Part shown: piece by piece, positions 34,480 through 46,402 of the stretch | Layout of the letters: each line of letters begins with the position of its first letter | Numbering within the stretch: the stretch's first letter is position 1 | Origin: Lucinisca nassula | Lineage: Eukaryota; Mollusca; Bivalvia; Lucinida; Lucinidae | Direction: 5' to 3' | Assembly (NCBI GenBank): GCA_963580285.1 | Contig: OY757010.1 | Location: 216,300,204-216,364,203, forward strand | Length of the DNA stretch: 64,000 bases | The notes under the pieces: model-generated | Seen by the model: the letters and a program-made list of their open reading frames with translations, nothing else | Database searches by the model: none | Told to the model about the DNA's origin: nothing | Program-made: the position numbers and the translations under genes

Positions 34480-35085
34480 CATATCTATCTATAGATAGTG
34501 TGTCAGCCTCGTTTGTGAGAATTATGTGCACTGCGTGAAATGAATGTCGCTAAATTAATTTATTCAGGAGGATAAGGCTTAATTATGAAACCAGGACTAA
34601 TCAATGCAGATAAGATTCCTTTATCCAATTACGCCAGCGGCCAGTGTGGAGAATGACACTCCTGTCTCAATATTGCGAAGCCGCTGCTTTACTACTGACC
34701 TCACCGACCACAATGTACAGTGGCTGAAAAATTAAAACAGAATCAAAATCAGTAATTGCCTGGCATTCGGGCATTTTTAAGACATTGGGAGACTTCCCTC
34801 TTTCTTACGGTATTTTAAGGTTTTTACGTTTTTCAACTACAAAAGTATCAGTTAAAAGATTATGTAACTACCGACCCTTGAAACTTTGGAGACACTCTCG
34901 AAACAAGACCATTACTCAGCACTGTAGCTTTTCGTTGTTGATTTCCACGTGACTATCACAGATTTGTTTGACATCCAGCCGATAGTTAATTTGTAGAAAA
35001 TCGACATGTTAATCTCATCACTCTCTCGGTGATACATAACAGGGTCACCTTACAGTGCAGACCCAGATAAGATGATGTGTTTAGG
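34480..35085. other. intron, no identified element
   Basis: No feature supported apart from the 80-bp block shared inverted with 33237-33310. Confidence 0.45.
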
Positions 35086-35310
35086 TCTACACTGTTCGCT
35101 TCCTTTAAACCGCTTAGAAGGACTATAAGTCACAACGCCTGTCCATGTCCAGCCAAGTCCAATGCATATAAGCCTTTTGGTTTCATTCGACGGCAGGGCT
35201 TGAGGTGTCATTTTCATCTCAACGTCGGGTAAAAGTCTCACAAAATATGAAGCAACGTCTCAAAAATGACTTAAATTGAATTGACGTTAAACCTCAATTT
35301 AAAAAAAAAC
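35086..35310 (+). repeat. SINE-B, 3' two thirds
   Basis: AAACCGCTTAGAAGGACTAT, GACGGCAGGGCTTGAGGTGT and TTGACGTTAAACCTCAATTT. Confidence 0.75.
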
Positions 35311-35656
35311 CTTTTTGCTTCCAGTACAGAGATTTAAGGGTTAAACCACAGACGCTTGAAGTTTGGTCCATCAAAACGTTTTGTAAATGCCCAAATATAT
35401 AGACTTGAATTCTATTTCAAAGAAATAAATAAACTGGTAGGCATATTGTCTATGAGTGTTGGCTGAAAAAAATGCTACTGAATGGGGACTTACCACCTTT
35501 TAATAAACCACGTGAGCTTGAAGTTCTGTACATACGCAGCGCATAATGTTTAAAATAAAATGTTACAGTAACAGTAAGCCTACCATTTGTTTTTCTTTCT
35601 TTTTGCATAAACAACTCACTAAAGTGGAATCCTGTACGTCAGTTTTAGTCGACCAT

Positions 35657-35890
35657 TATAGAAGTTAAGGCAATGATCAGGAATCGATAAAATTAACACA
35701 CAGCTCCCATCAGAGACACCAAAGTGAACGAAATACAAACATGAAATAACTAGACCCTAATGGAAACATCAATAGCGGAAAGAACAGTTACTTTCCCACA
35801 ATATGGCCAACTGGCTATCCTAAACTAAAATATATAAGCGATACATACACTCAAAGACAAATCATAACAAAAATAAACCGCGACAGATAA
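35657..35890 (-). repeat. retroelement R, 3' fragment
   Basis: ATAGAAGTTAAGGCAATGAT to AAATAAACCGCGACAGATAA. Confidence 0.78.
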
Positions 35891-36242
35891 GCTGAATAGG
35901 TCAGTATTATAACTAATGAAGGAACAACTTCAGTGTGATCAGAAAAAGGGCATCTATTGTCTGGTATGCTTAACATGTCATGACATAACTAAAAACACCT
36001 GGAAATTAGATCACTGTCTGTACGAATCGTACTGTTGGCGAAACTGATACTATGGATACAACATAGTTTGTCAGCCTTAATTTGTCGAACAAATACATTT
36101 TCAGCTAGTCAAAGTAAAATGAACATGTATAGGTTCACACTATCATGAATCAAGGTTTAGGCCTCAATAACAATCCGACTTCAGAGCAGAAGAAAATCGC
36201 CAGTTAAATCACGGAGGGTCGAACACAGGAAATAGCGGGCTC

Positions 36243-36369
36243 CACAGGCTTTCTATTGATGTTTCTATTACAATCTAGTTATTTCATGTTTCGTGTTTCT
36301 TTCTCTTTGGTGTCTCCCATGGGGATGTGGGTTAATTGCACCGATTCTTTATGATTACCTTCACTTCTA
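36243..36369 (+). repeat. retroelement R, 3' fragment
   Basis: CTTTCTATTGATGTTTCTAT to GATTACCTTCACTTCTA. A poly-C run follows at about 36400-36417. Confidence 0.72.
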
Positions 36370-36551
36370 AACGATTTAGGATGGGGCCGTCATAGAGCCC
36401 CCCCCCCCCCCCCCCCCGCCGTGTAACTGAAGAGCGAAGCAAAACATACATGGTGTATCTTTTTATGTTTCAGTGCAATTCAGCGTCATTCTCAATTTCT
36501 CTATTGTGCGGGAAAACGTGTCTGTTGAATATAGAGTCGTTGCTAGCTCCC

Positions 36552-36706
36552 ACTGGAGGCACGAAGTATATTCCAGTTCAGTACAGTGCATGTGCCTACT
36601 TACCTATGGATCGGCGATATGTTCCAGTACAGTACAGTGCATGTGTTATCTTACCTATGGATCGGAGATATGTTTCAGTACAGTTCAGCGCCAGTGCAGC
36701 TAACCA
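36552..36706 (-). repeat. 51-bp tandem duplication covering an exon end and splice donor
   Basis: The block TTACCTATGGATCGG.GATAT + TTCCAGTACAGTACAGTGCA occurs with a 51-bp period. The copies contain donors at 36653-36654 and 36602-36603. A third copy (from about 36571) lacks the donor part. Confidence 0.88.
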
Positions 36707-36726
36707 AACACAGTCGTAGCTAAATG
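36655..36726 (-). CDS. GABA-B-like receptor exon: YDxxW helix, with an alternative in-frame donor
   Basis: This 72-bp exon follows acceptor atatatgcgcag and ends at donor gtaagat. It encodes (A)FSYDCVWLAALALNCTETY then LRSI, the counterpart of YAYDAIWALALALN in GABA-B receptors. Phases are 2 nt in and 1 nt out. Just downstream, a 51-bp tandem copy of the exon end ends at a second, better donor (gtaagtagg, exon end 36604). Its use would add 17 codons (GKITHALYCTGTYRRSI) without a stop or frameshift. Confidence 0.9.
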
Positions 36727-37388
36727 CTGCGCATATATAATACTTGTCATGTACGGCATCGTATGTGTTTTCTTGTCTGTACAGCTTATCGAATTCTGAA
36801 ACTGTATTTACATATATATCATATACAGAGTTCTATTCAAATTAATAAGCTTTGGAGAAAAGTTCTTCTTCGTAAAAACAGAATAGCCGATAATTTTGTG
36901 TAATATTGGGGATCCGGGCCCCACCAAGTTTGTTGAAATGATGGCCGTTGGTTGACCGTTTCCATTTTTTACTTCATGGTCAAATGCAAAACTGATAAAT
37001 GCGATCTGTGAAATGAATGTTTATTATAACCAAATGTAAAGGACATAATTAACATTTATCCTATCTTATTCAGATTCGGTATTTATAAAATCTTCTCCTA
37101 TACAGCTGGTTGGCGTATTGAAACCAAATTACACGTGGAGCATGTATGGGAAAAGGAGAAAGAACTTTTATTCATGAGATGTCACACATGACGTTTGTGA
37201 GATGAGACACATGACCCAGATGGCCATTATGCCAATATAAGTTAAAACTTTCTTGCAAATCTTCTTCTCAGTAACTGGACAACCAATAAGTTACACCTTG
37301 AAGTTGTTAAACTATGCATCATTCGGGAATCGTCCCTACAGGTGTGCCCGAATAATGACCCTAAGATGACCTTATAGCATTGGGTTCT

Positions 37389-37668
37389 TCTGTTTGTTTG
37401 TTTGTTTTGGAGTTTAACGACCCAGTCAACACTATTTTAGGTCATTTTGAGCCGTCAGTTTACCTTTTCACACTTTTCCTGTGCAGGCTTATTCTTTCGC
37501 CAGAAACTGTCAACTGTCCTTCTTGAATCAGCGGAACGGAGAGAATGACTGCAGAAAAGATTTAATGATCTATCTCCACGAAATAATGTTGCCGACCTCG
37601 GCGGGAATCGAACCCGCGTCCTCCTGATCACCAGTCAGACGCGTATCCGACTGTCCCACTGAGGGTTC
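37389..37668 (-). repeat. SINE-A copy
   Basis: Tail at the left (TGTTTGTTTGTTTGTTTTGG), head at the right (CGAACCCGCGTCCTCCTGAT). Part of the middle (GGTTAACC.. block) is deleted. Confidence 0.85.
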
Positions 37669-37684
37669 TTCTGTCGTGGTTTAT

Positions 37685-37735
37685 TATATCCCCCCCCGAC
37701 CCCGAGAATCTTTGATTCGGGGGGGGGGGTTATAT
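37685..37735. repeat. G/C-run hairpin
   Basis: CCCCCCCCGACCCCGA pairs with TCGGGGGGGGGGG around AGAATCTTTGAT. Confidence 0.7.
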
Positions 37736-37744
37736 AGTATTTGC

Positions 37745-38270
37745 CCTGTGTGTCTGTTAGTTTGTCTGTCTATCACAAAAACTTTAACCTTGATCATAAC
37801 TTAAAAAGTATTTGACCTTGCCCGATGAAACTTCACACACTTATTCATCATCACAAGGGCTACAATCTGACCAAGGGCCATGATTCTGTTGTCATTTTTG
37901 GCTAAATTAAGTCCCCTTGAAATCTGTATGTTTGTCTGTCCGTCACAAAAACTTTAACCTTGATCTTAACTTCAAAAGTATTTGACCTAGCCCCATGAAA
38001 CTTCACATACTTATTCACCATCACAATGGCTACAGTCTGAACCAGGACCATAACTCTGTTGCCATGTTTTGCTGAATTATCTTCCCTTGAAATTTGTCTG
38101 TTTGTTTGTCTTTCCATCACAAAAACTTTAACCTTGATCATAACTTTAAAAGTATTTGGCCTAGCCCCATGGAACTTCACACACTTATTAACCATCACAA
38201 GGGCTACATTCTGACCAAGGGCCATAACTCCGTTGTCATTTTTGGCTGAATTATCTCGCCCTGATTTTTT
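37745..38270 (-). repeat. tandem ~177-bp repeats, three units
   Basis: Units share GTCACAAAAACTTTAACCTT, AAAAGTATTTGACCT and CATGAAACTTCACA. Open frames here arise from repetition only. Confidence 0.85.
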
Positions 38271-38890
38271 TATAAAACTTTAACATTGGCCATAATTTGT
38301 GATTGATAAGTGATAGGGCTTATATATTTCACATGTGTATTCCTAGTCACAAGACCTTTCAAGTGGTACCATAATCTTTTACCTCGTGACCTTGACCTTG
38401 ACATTTGACCTACTTTTAAAAAGCTTTAACAATGGCCATAACTTTCGATTGGTAAGCGGTAGGGCTTTCATATTTCACATGTGCATTCCTTGTCACAAGA
38501 CCTTTCTAGTAGTACCGTAATTTTTGACCTCGTGACCTTGACCTTGATGTTTGACCTACTTTTATAAACTTTTAACATAGTCCATGACTTTCGATTGGTA
38601 AGTGATAGGGCTTTCATATTTCACATGTGCCTTCTTTTTCACAAGACCTTTTCACTGGTACCATAATTTTTGATCTCGTGACATTGACCTTGGCGTTTGA
38701 CCTACTTTTTAAAAACTTAAACATTCGCAACAACTTTCGTTTGCTAAGTGATAGGGCTTTCATATTTCACATGTGCATTTTATGCCACAAGACCTTTCCA
38801 ACGATCCCATATTTTTGACCTTATGACATTGACCTTTTTTTAAGATTGCTTAGTGATTCTACTTTCATATTTAACAAGCGCTGTCCGGGG
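38271..38890 (-). repeat. tandem ~142-bp repeats, four to five units
   Basis: Units share GATAGGGCTTTCATATTTCA, CATGTGCATTCCTTGTCACA, AGACCTTTC and TCGTGACCTTGACCTTGA. Confidence 0.85.
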
Positions 38891-38904
38891 GCATCAGTGT
38901 TTCA

Positions 38905-39140
38905 CAAACACATCTTGTTTTTCTTATGGCTTGCCTTTGCGTGTGCATATCGCTTTTATTATTTTGCTTTGGATAGCCAATTGGCCATTTTGTGGAAAAG
39001 TAACTATCATTTTGGCTTTCCGCCAGTGATGTTTCCATAAGGGTCTAGTTGTTTCATGTTTGTGTTTCTTTCCCTTGAGTATCTCTGATGGGAGCTGTGG
39101 GTTAATTGTATCGATTCCTGATCATTGCCTTCACTTCCAT
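38905..39140 (+). repeat. retroelement R, 3' fragment
   Basis: TTTCTTATGGCTTGCCTTTG to ATCATTGCCTTCACTTCCA. Confidence 0.8.
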
Positions 39141-39297
39141 TCTGAACTATTTAAGTTCAAATTCGGTCTCTCAGGATTTTATATGGAAAAATGATCATAC
39201 AGTAAATTTATCTGATTCTAATGTAGCTTATGGCATCAAAGTTAATATATGCAATCAGATAAATAAACTTTCACAAACAAAAACGTTCTTAGATTTT

Positions 39298-39620
39298 ATA
39301 GAAGTGAAGACAATGATCAGAAGTCGATGCAATTAACCTACACCTCCCCCGTCAGAGACACCAAGTGAATAGAAACACAGACATGAAATACCTAGACCCT
39401 AAAGAAAAAAGCAATAGCGGAAAGCCAAAATAACAGTTAACCCCCCCCCCACCACACACACACACACACACAAAGGCCAATTGGCTATCCAAAACAAAAA
39501 GATACGAGCGATACACAAATTCAAAGACGAACTATATCAAAAATAAACCGCGACAAAAGAACCGCTATGGAACGGTCAGTAAAAAGTACTTCACGGGTGG
39601 GGTAAATCGATTTTACGCTA
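39298..39620 (-). repeat. retroelement R, 3' fragment
   Basis: TATAGAAGTGAAGACAATGA to AATCGATTTTACGC. Contains a (CA)n run at 39455. Confidence 0.78.
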
Positions 39621-39645
39621 GTTGCAAAAACCTCTCCCATGTAAA

Positions 39646-40070
39646 ATAGAAGTGGTGGCAATGATCAGGAATCGATACAAAAAAACCACAGCTACCATCA
39701 GAGACACCAAAGAGAAAGAAACACAAACATGAAACAAGACCTTATGGAAACATCAATAGCGGAAAGCCAAAAGGACAGTTACTTTCCCACAAAATGACCA
39801 ATAGGCTATCCAAAATAAAATAATTTAAGCGACACAAACACCCAAAGGCAAACCATGACAAAACTAAACCGCGACAGAAGAACCGCCTTGGAAGGTCAGC
39901 GGAAACGAATTCCACTGGGGTTTAAATCGAATTTACGTGACCACAATCCTCGCCCTTACTTCCACCGCGATTTACACAAATAATTTGTTCAGTCCGCATG
40001 AAGGCCTCCTAACTCATCAGTGCAACACTTCCGTGAACACAAATAATTAAACAACCACAAACAACCATAA
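39646..40070 (-). repeat. retroelement R, 3' fragment
   Basis: AAATAGAAGTGGTGGCAATG to GAACACAAATAATTAAACAA, with all tail landmarks. Confidence 0.82.
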
Positions 40071-40376
40071 GCCTGCTTTGCTGATTGAAACCAAATTACT
40101 TTTTAAGTCTCTGTGGGATGGGAGAATGCCACTGTTTCACGGGACTTGGGTCACAGGGCCAAAATGGCTGCCTTGCCTATATATTCATAACCCTTTCAAA
40201 AATCTTCTTAGTAACTGAATGGCCGACGACATTAAACCTTAATACCTTGCATTTGGACTCTGACACTATCAATTTGATAAAAGGATGATACTTCGTTAAC
40301 CTTGTCGTATTTCATATCACGGTCAAATTTGGTATCTGTCTTCTGAATGGAAACGGTCGATTTCTGATTCTATTGT

Positions 40377-40540
40377 GGAAGCCTCCGTGGTGTAGTGGTT
40401 ACGCTAGTCGTCTTGTAAACCAGGGGTCGAAGGATCGATCCCGCGCTTCTTCAGACTTTCGGATGAGTCTTTAAACCGAGGTCCCGTCTCCGTATGACCT
40501 TAAAACTCAAACACCCACGCACTCACTCTGACTCTACTGC
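40377..40540 (+). repeat. SINE-C copy
   Basis: GAAGCCTCCGTGGTGTAGTG, GGATCGATCCCGCGCTTCTT, tail of ACTC repeats. Confidence 0.85.
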
Positions 40541-41205
40541 AATTTATGGCATCAGAGTTGATATATGAAATCAGTTAAATAAACTTTTATAGATACCAAA
40601 GGTCAAGGTTTTGTTCCTGCCTTTGGTTCTTGGCAACTCAGATTACGTATTTTAACTCGCCGAAAACTACTGCTGATGGAAGGCAAGTTACATATAGCGA
40701 GTCAGCGGGCTGGTAAAATATTTTTGAGTGACCAGTCATGTCCATATATGGATTTTAAATTTTTCATCTTAGGACATGACATAGTTTTGTTTCATAGCTT
40801 TGGGACTTTGACCCTACCAAGTTTGTAAAAATAATTTCCATTTCTTGATTATATCACATGGAGCGGCAACAAAACTCAATAATTGATTTCAAAATAATTA
40901 GCAGTAATTCTCGTGGGTTAACCTTTTTCTAAGCGATTACGTTCTATTCAAACTTTATGTCTACCAAGGGGGCGAGCTCCTTTCAGACATTTAAGGTCTG
41001 GTGAGCGTAGATGCCAATTGTACCTCATTATTTTTTTGTTTTTCACTTTATTTATCTCAATATCGATTTTTAATGTTATTTTGTAACAATAAGAATTTTG
41101 AAATATAAATCATATAGAAACGTTTCAGCATCAAGCTCATGTTTGGTGCTTAAAATCATTCATCTGACATCGTTTCTGTAAAGTGTGGAACGGGTCTGGT
41201 TCTAC
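40541..41205. other. intron, no identified element
   Basis: A short shared segment (TTATGGCATCAGAGTTGATA) also occurs at about 39220. Otherwise nothing recognised. Confidence 0.45.
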
Positions 41206-41209
41206 TCAC

Positions 41210-41402
41210 CTGTAAGTCCAGCGATTCCCCTTTCTGTCTTGGGATTCGTTATAAAAGAACCCATTAGAAAGGCACCTTCAATGGCTTGTTGCATTTCCTC
41301 TTCAGTACAAGGTACTTCATTCTGTGGTAGCCAAAAGTCTGTGCTGTACCAGTTGTTCACTATCAATATTATTTTCGGACCGTATAGACCTAACTTGTAT
41401 AT
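41210..41402 (-). CDS. GABA-B-like receptor exon: ligand-binding lobe 2 core
   Basis: This 193-bp exon has acceptor ccaattatttgtag and donor gtgagt. It encodes IYKLGLYGPKIILIVNNWYS, then TDFWLPQNEVPCTEEEMQQA, then IEGAFLMGSFITNPKTERGI and AGLT. It matches the GABA-B region [23 protein letters not shown]...C...M..A.EG. It starts in phase 0 directly after the FLCA exon and ends with one nucleotide that the next exon completes. Confidence 0.93.
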
Positions 41403-41712
41403 CTACAAATAATTGGAGTTTACTTAGAAACTATTTTATATGACTAAATGTGTTTCTTGATCTGAAATAAAGATACGTATAACCAAACTGATAGGATGAT
41501 AACGTAAATTGCAACACATACATTTCTGTATATTTAGTTTGCTTGCCATATAAAAGTAATATATTATTAGTGCATCACGATAACAAGCCCGTCTGCGGCA
41601 AGCTATGTATTTCAACATACGCAGGCCTTTTAGCACAATTATACTGTTTCGGAATAAGGTATGACCTCTTTAAAGTCATATTGCTTTTGCGATTGATTTC
41701 TAATAAACTTAC

Positions 41713-41778
41713 CGCACACAAAAACTTCCTCGCTTTATCTCCATACATCTGCATTACTATTATTCTTGCGTCATGTTT
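41713..41778 (-). CDS. GABA-B-like receptor exon: DARIIV strand
   Basis: This 66-bp exon (22 codons, phase 0 to 0) has acceptor ttcattttcag and donor gtaagttt. It encodes KHDARIIVMQMYGDKARKFL followed by CA. DARIIV...Y...AR.F.C is the well-conserved GABA-B stretch ([20 protein letters not shown]). An ACAT repeat and a tRNA-derived SINE start some 30-65 bp upstream of the acceptor. Confidence 0.92.
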
Positions 41779-41803
41779 CTGAAAATGAAGAAAAATAAGA
41801 CTA

Positions 41804-41805
<2 letters not shown>

Positions 41806-41843
<38 letters not shown>
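41806..41843. repeat. (TACA)n microsatellite
   Basis: Simple tetranucleotide run. Confidence 0.95.
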
Positions 41844-41844
<1 letters not shown>

Positions 41845-42160
41845 CCGGCCCCGATAGCTCAGTTGGTAGAGTGTCCGCTCCGGGGAACGGGAGGTCACGG
41901 GTTCGATCCCGGGCCGCGACATACCAAAGTCGTTAAAAATTGTACTCGCTGCTCCTCGCTTGGCACTCAGATTTACGGGGTAGAGCTAGGACTGGTCGAC
42001 CCAGTGTTAGGATAGTTTGACTTGGTGTGGTATCATGTAGTGTGTCTGGGACATGATACTTCAGTGAGGCAGCACTATAAAAGTGAGCATTAAGCTCCCT
42101 GTCGCAACCAGACACCGTTGTTATATGACTGAAAAATTCTTGAAAGCGACGATAACCCGA

Positions 42161-42163
<3 letters not shown>
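41844..42163 (+). repeat. SINE-F with a well-preserved tRNA-like head
   Basis: Head GGCCCCGATAGCTCAGTTGG with TAGAGTG (A box) and CGGGTTCGATCCCGGG (B box), then a ~240-bp unrelated body. It is preceded by (ACAT)n and followed by (CA)n and (CATA)n. Because of the long body it is a SINE rather than a tRNA gene. Confidence 0.82.
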
Positions 42164-42199
<36 letters not shown>

Positions 42200-42222
42200 T
42201 ACATACATACATACATACATAC
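42164..42222. repeat. (CA)n and (CATA)n microsatellite
   Basis: Adjacent di- and tetranucleotide runs. Confidence 0.95.
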
Positions 42223-42355
42223 CTAATTCTGCTCAAATTATGGAGTGTGGGGAGTCGTTGAAACTCGATGGAATCATTCTGCTAAGGGTCTATTATATGT
42301 GTTTTGGAGCAGACAAAAAAGAAAAAAATAAGCATCACAGAATTATCAACTACCA

Positions 42356-42750
42356 AAATAGAAGTGAAGGCAATGATCAGGAATCAATACAATTAATACA
42401 CCGCTCCCATCATAGATACCAAGGGGAAAGAACGGCAGACATGAAATAACAAGAATCGCCCTGAAACGGTCAGTAAAAAGAATTCCACTTGGGGGCTAAA
42501 TCGATTTTACGCTGCCGCAACCCTTGCCCCAACTGTCGTCGCGATTTAGACAACAACCCGCCCTGTCCGTACGAAGGCACACCGCTAGCGCCACACAACC
42601 GAGAACACAAAAACAAACAACGACAGAGGTGAAACAACGGCGTAGACCCGACAGCAAGAAACCACGGACAGGCCGGAGCAAAAGAAAACCAACAGTCAAG
42701 ACTCCGACAGGCCCGACCAGAGACGCTTTTTGTAGAGCTAGTACATAAAC
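42356..42750 (-). repeat. retroelement R, 3' fragment, GC-rich variant
   Basis: AAATAGAAGTGAAGGCAATG to ACTCCGACAGGCCCGACCAG. It has an internal deletion between the AACAAG and CGGTCAGTAAAA blocks. Confidence 0.78.
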
Positions 42751-42754
42751 AAAA

Positions 42755-43188
42755 ATTTCTTATTCCAAACCAGATTTGGTTTTCTTTGGCATATGAAGCG
42801 ATAAAGGGGGTCTCTTGTTTCAAAAGGGTTCTACAGTCAGTATTTTTGTGTGGCTTTCACGGACAGTTTGATGCCTTCAGAAAAAGAAGAATTTACATTT
42901 TGACAGCTGAAGACAAGACAAGCTAATGAGGATAAGTTCGGAATACATTATTATTATTTTATGATTCACACATATGTTGAGAGTATTGGTTATAATCGCC
43001 TCGATTATAACATATACCTATAACATATGTTTTAAAGATGCAAGATGGACGATTGTCCTATAATTATCGTTGTTATCCTCTCCTCTCCCTTAACCGTAGC
43101 TTTGACATTATTTATGTCAGTTTTAGAAAGGAAACATTTTGTTTGCACTCAACTAAGTTTGATTAAGGGGTACTTTTAGATGATGTCA
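42755..43188. other. intron, nothing recognised
   Basis: Unique-looking intronic sequence. Confidence 0.45.
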
Positions 43189-43189
43189 C

Positions 43190-43508
43190 TTGATAAGTGC
43201 GGATTGCGGCCGCGAAAAATCGATTTAAGCCCCAAGTGGAATTCGTTTCACTGAGCGTTCCAAGGTTCTTCTGTCGCGGTTTATTTTTGTTATGGTTTGT
43301 CTTTGAGTGTGTTTTTCTTATATTATTTTGTTTTAGTTAGCCAATTCGCCATTTTGTGGGAAAGTAACTGTCCTTTTGGCTTTCCGCTATTGATGTTTCC
43401 ATTAGGGTCTAGTTGTTTCATAATTGTGTTCCTTTCCCTTTGGTGTCTATGTTTAGAGCTGTGGGTTAATTGTATCGATTCCTGATCATTGCCATCACTT
43501 CTATTTTA
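43190..43508 (+). repeat. retroelement R, 3' fragment
   Basis: ATAAGTGCGGATTGCGGCCG to ATCGATTCCTGATCATTGCC and ATCACTTCTATTTTAC. Confidence 0.82.
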
Positions 43509-43676
43509 CTAGCAGTCTAGTCACTTCTGAGGAAAAGAGGACTAATTAATCCGCTCGTTGTTTTTTTTTTTTTTTTTGGTGTCTTCCTCCTGTATTCAAT
43601 GATGGGCTACGGCTTATGACTAAAGCTCGCCCAAGGTGTTCCCTTTATTTTGAATGTAAAACGGACCAATACAGGC

Positions 43677-43751
43677 TTTTTGATTTTTATTTGCCTTCAC
43701 TGCAGCTGGTGTTGTGCCGTGTGGCGGCCGTAAAACGTCTCCCCGTACATC
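43677..43751. mobile_element. left fragment of the retrozyme dimer (before the LTR insertion)
   Basis: These 75 bp match 54906-54982 (CACTGCAG.TGGTGTTGTGCC and on to CCCCGTACATC). The 16-mer TTTTTGATTTTTATTT at 43677-43692 recurs at the far end of the array (55291-55306). The LTR element interrupts the unit after ATC. Confidence 0.85.
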
Positions 43752-46286
43752 TGTTACATGTGGGTTTACGGCGTCCCGCAAAGCCCCATGCTGACAAGAC
43801 AACCGAGCGTGATCTCTGACAGGTGTACGGGCAGCTGTGGGGTAAGCCAAAAGAAAGATGTTAGATGAATGACATGAATTATTTACAGTATCTACATACA
43901 ACACTTACAAACACAAAAATCACAATTTGTTGCTTCTGTAGCCAACTCACGACGTCTGCTCCGAAGGCAAAACAATGTTCTGTGCTCGGAACGGGTGACG
44001 TGAATACCTACAGAAGCAAAAAAAAAAAAAAAACAACAAAAACAAAAAAAGAAACAACACAAGACGCGACTGGCCAGTTTATAACTTAGGGTGAATCCCC
44101 CTCTCGCGTGAAACTTCCTCTCGCGAACTAGTGCAAACTGCACACTAGTCTATCGACATAGTTGCCGATCACAGGTTGCCGATCACAGGTTTAGCGATCA
44201 TCCGAATATCCTGCAGGTTAGTTGACCTCTTTTATGGTCTCACATTTGTTGACAATGAACAATGATTCTGATTCTGGTCTACGCTGATTACGGCGGTCTG
44301 TCCGCCCTTGCTGGACCCTAACGTCTAGCGTCGTACCAGTACCTGCTGCTATGAAGCAGGGAGCAGCAGGTCACACATTGTTGTGCCTGCAAATTACGAT
44401 AACTGGACTAGAAACGAGTCACAAAACATACATGCTATATCATGATCCCCCTCCCGGAGAAGTAAGAATATGTTCATGCATATACCGTTATTGCGCATGC
44501 GCCGACCAGACATACAGGCTGATTAGTGCATGCGACAAATAACCGTACAGCAGAACTCAACTTGACTGTGCATCAAATTATCAGCACCCAGCGCTTGACA
44601 CAATAATATTCAAAGTTCATGTTTCCTTACTGAGCACTACAGAAATCAATTAATGCTCACTACTACTGAGCATAATACTAATCAAATTTGTGCTCACTAC
44701 ATTATCACAAGTAAGAGGCAATTGAACAGACCACGCCTTTGCGCTACCTGGTCAGCTGCCAATTACAGGAAACATAACAATCTCTATTTCATATCCTTCT
44801 CCGCGACACGGCTCTTAAATATAGCTATTCACAAATCAATACATAAATAACAGATAGAAACTACAACAGAAGATTTTCATCTATAATTCACAACATTTGT
44901 TAGTGTCTCATAAGGGCCAACACTGTTTGCCGTAAATTCTCTCTGTATTTGGTAGGCACCCCGTCACAACCGTCCTCGCGACGCCGATGACGCAGCTGAC
45001 GTCATCCCCGCCGCTCAGGCCGTTATGACGTGTGGCGACCAAATACTCCCACTTATCATCATCACGTTCTTTATATGTACATACATGCACAAACTGAGTT
45101 ATCAGACAAAAACGGCATCATTACAAAATGAACTCGTAATTCTTCTTGAACAAAATTATTTCTAATCAACGTGAACATGCTTGTAAAATAAACTTCATTA
45201 CGGTTCATCATCACGGATAACCCAACAGGCTATTGTAAGAGTTTGCCCTGATGATGAAGATATGGTTAAACCCGTCTTAAGTTTACGTCCCCTCTAAACC
45301 TAATATCATATTGGGACGGAACCACGGTTTTCTAACCACAGCTAGTCAAAAGTCATGGATCAAACAAGTGACCCGGCGTTTATTAATTACATTCTACAAA
45401 AGGGGTCTAAAAGCCTAAATGAATCTAGAATGAGCGGGTGTCCAAACTTTACGTCTCACCAACATCTAGGGTCAGCATGAGACAGGACCTCACTTAGACT
45501 CATTCTACTACTGGAGAAGCCTGGGATCAATCCTGCGACGTCTAGCTGGCAAAGCTAGTAGCCTAATCACTACAGGCCACAACAGTGAATTCAGAATAGG
45601 CTTCAGGAAGTTGGGGTATACTAGAAGTAAACCCCTCCAAAACCTACAAGCATGTTCATACAAAAATAATACTAAACATAGATTTAACATACCTTTCAAT
45701 ATACTTTCTACTTCCCGACACGATGTTGTAGGTATACGTTACAACTTGACCTGCTGCTAAAGTGTTCGTTTTTCTCAGGGTTTATATATCTATGAATACT
45801 ACCAGAAAATCATGCCTACTCATATTACCTTGCTCAATTCGTGGCGAGGTGGAGATACCGGCCACAAACAAAGCCAGATAGCAAAAATCGAGTAGATAAT
45901 GGATTTGCGTTCAAATAGTATATTTCCCATAGGAAAAAATGATGAAACGACCCTATAATCAATGACATGACTCCTGTCAAAACGAACACCCACACAACAC
46001 GTGACGGGAATAAAAATCATATATGGCACAATTTGGCGGTTGGCGATTTTTAGGCAAATTCTATAGGACTCGGCCTTATAGCGGCCCCCTGTATTGTAAA
46101 AACAGCTCTCTATAAACCACTCATGCATACATCGTATGATATGTGCATGACTTGTTCATGGAGCAGCACAGTTTGCGTACCATATTTCACCTAAAATATT
46201 TCACTCGCACCGCCCTACCATATATCTACTAAAATAATTTAGATGTGCATAAGCACCAGAGAGGTTTCCTATTCCATCTCGTAACA
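43752..46286 (-). repeat. 3' LTR of the Gmr1-like element
   Basis: On the plus strand it starts TGTTACATGTGGG and ends CTCGTAACA. It is collinear with 52061-54595 over its full 2535 bp with few substitutions. At 2.5 kb it is long for a Ty3/gypsy LTR. No convincing ORF lies inside. Confidence 0.93.
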
Positions 46287-46303
46287 AAGGTTTCCCCTTT
46301 TGG
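46287..46303 (-). promoter_or_regulatory. polypurine tract of the LTR element
   Basis: On the minus strand AAAAGGGGAAA followed by CCTT lies immediately upstream of the 3' LTR, where plus-strand priming is expected. Confidence 0.75.
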
Positions 46304-46402
46304 AGAAAAACAATCAGAAATGTTTTTTCTTTGTGTACAGAGATGGAATAGGATGAACCTATCTAAACAAGACAGCTATTTACACAACAACCGTGCGAAG
46401 AA

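Noticed and set aside
35490..35530. Mini-exon (NFKLTWFIKR) with donor gtaagtcc, minus strand
   Set aside because: About 32 nt, out of phase with both neighbours; the true exon between 41210 and 30597 is 36655-36726.
37902..38225. 107-codon minus-strand frame as a gene
   Set aside because: It is a translation of the ~177-bp tandem repeat.
41844..41920. tRNA gene
   Set aside because: A and B boxes are good, but the head continues into a long SINE body; no convincing complete cloverleaf was established.
45245..45275. CTGATGATGAAG in both LTRs as a ribozyme core
   Set aside because: Helix II and the GAAA spacing are absent.
44351..46128. Small frames inside the LTRs, duplicated at 52659-54437
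   Set aside because: Present in both LTRs without coding signals; they look like chance frames in duplicated sequence.
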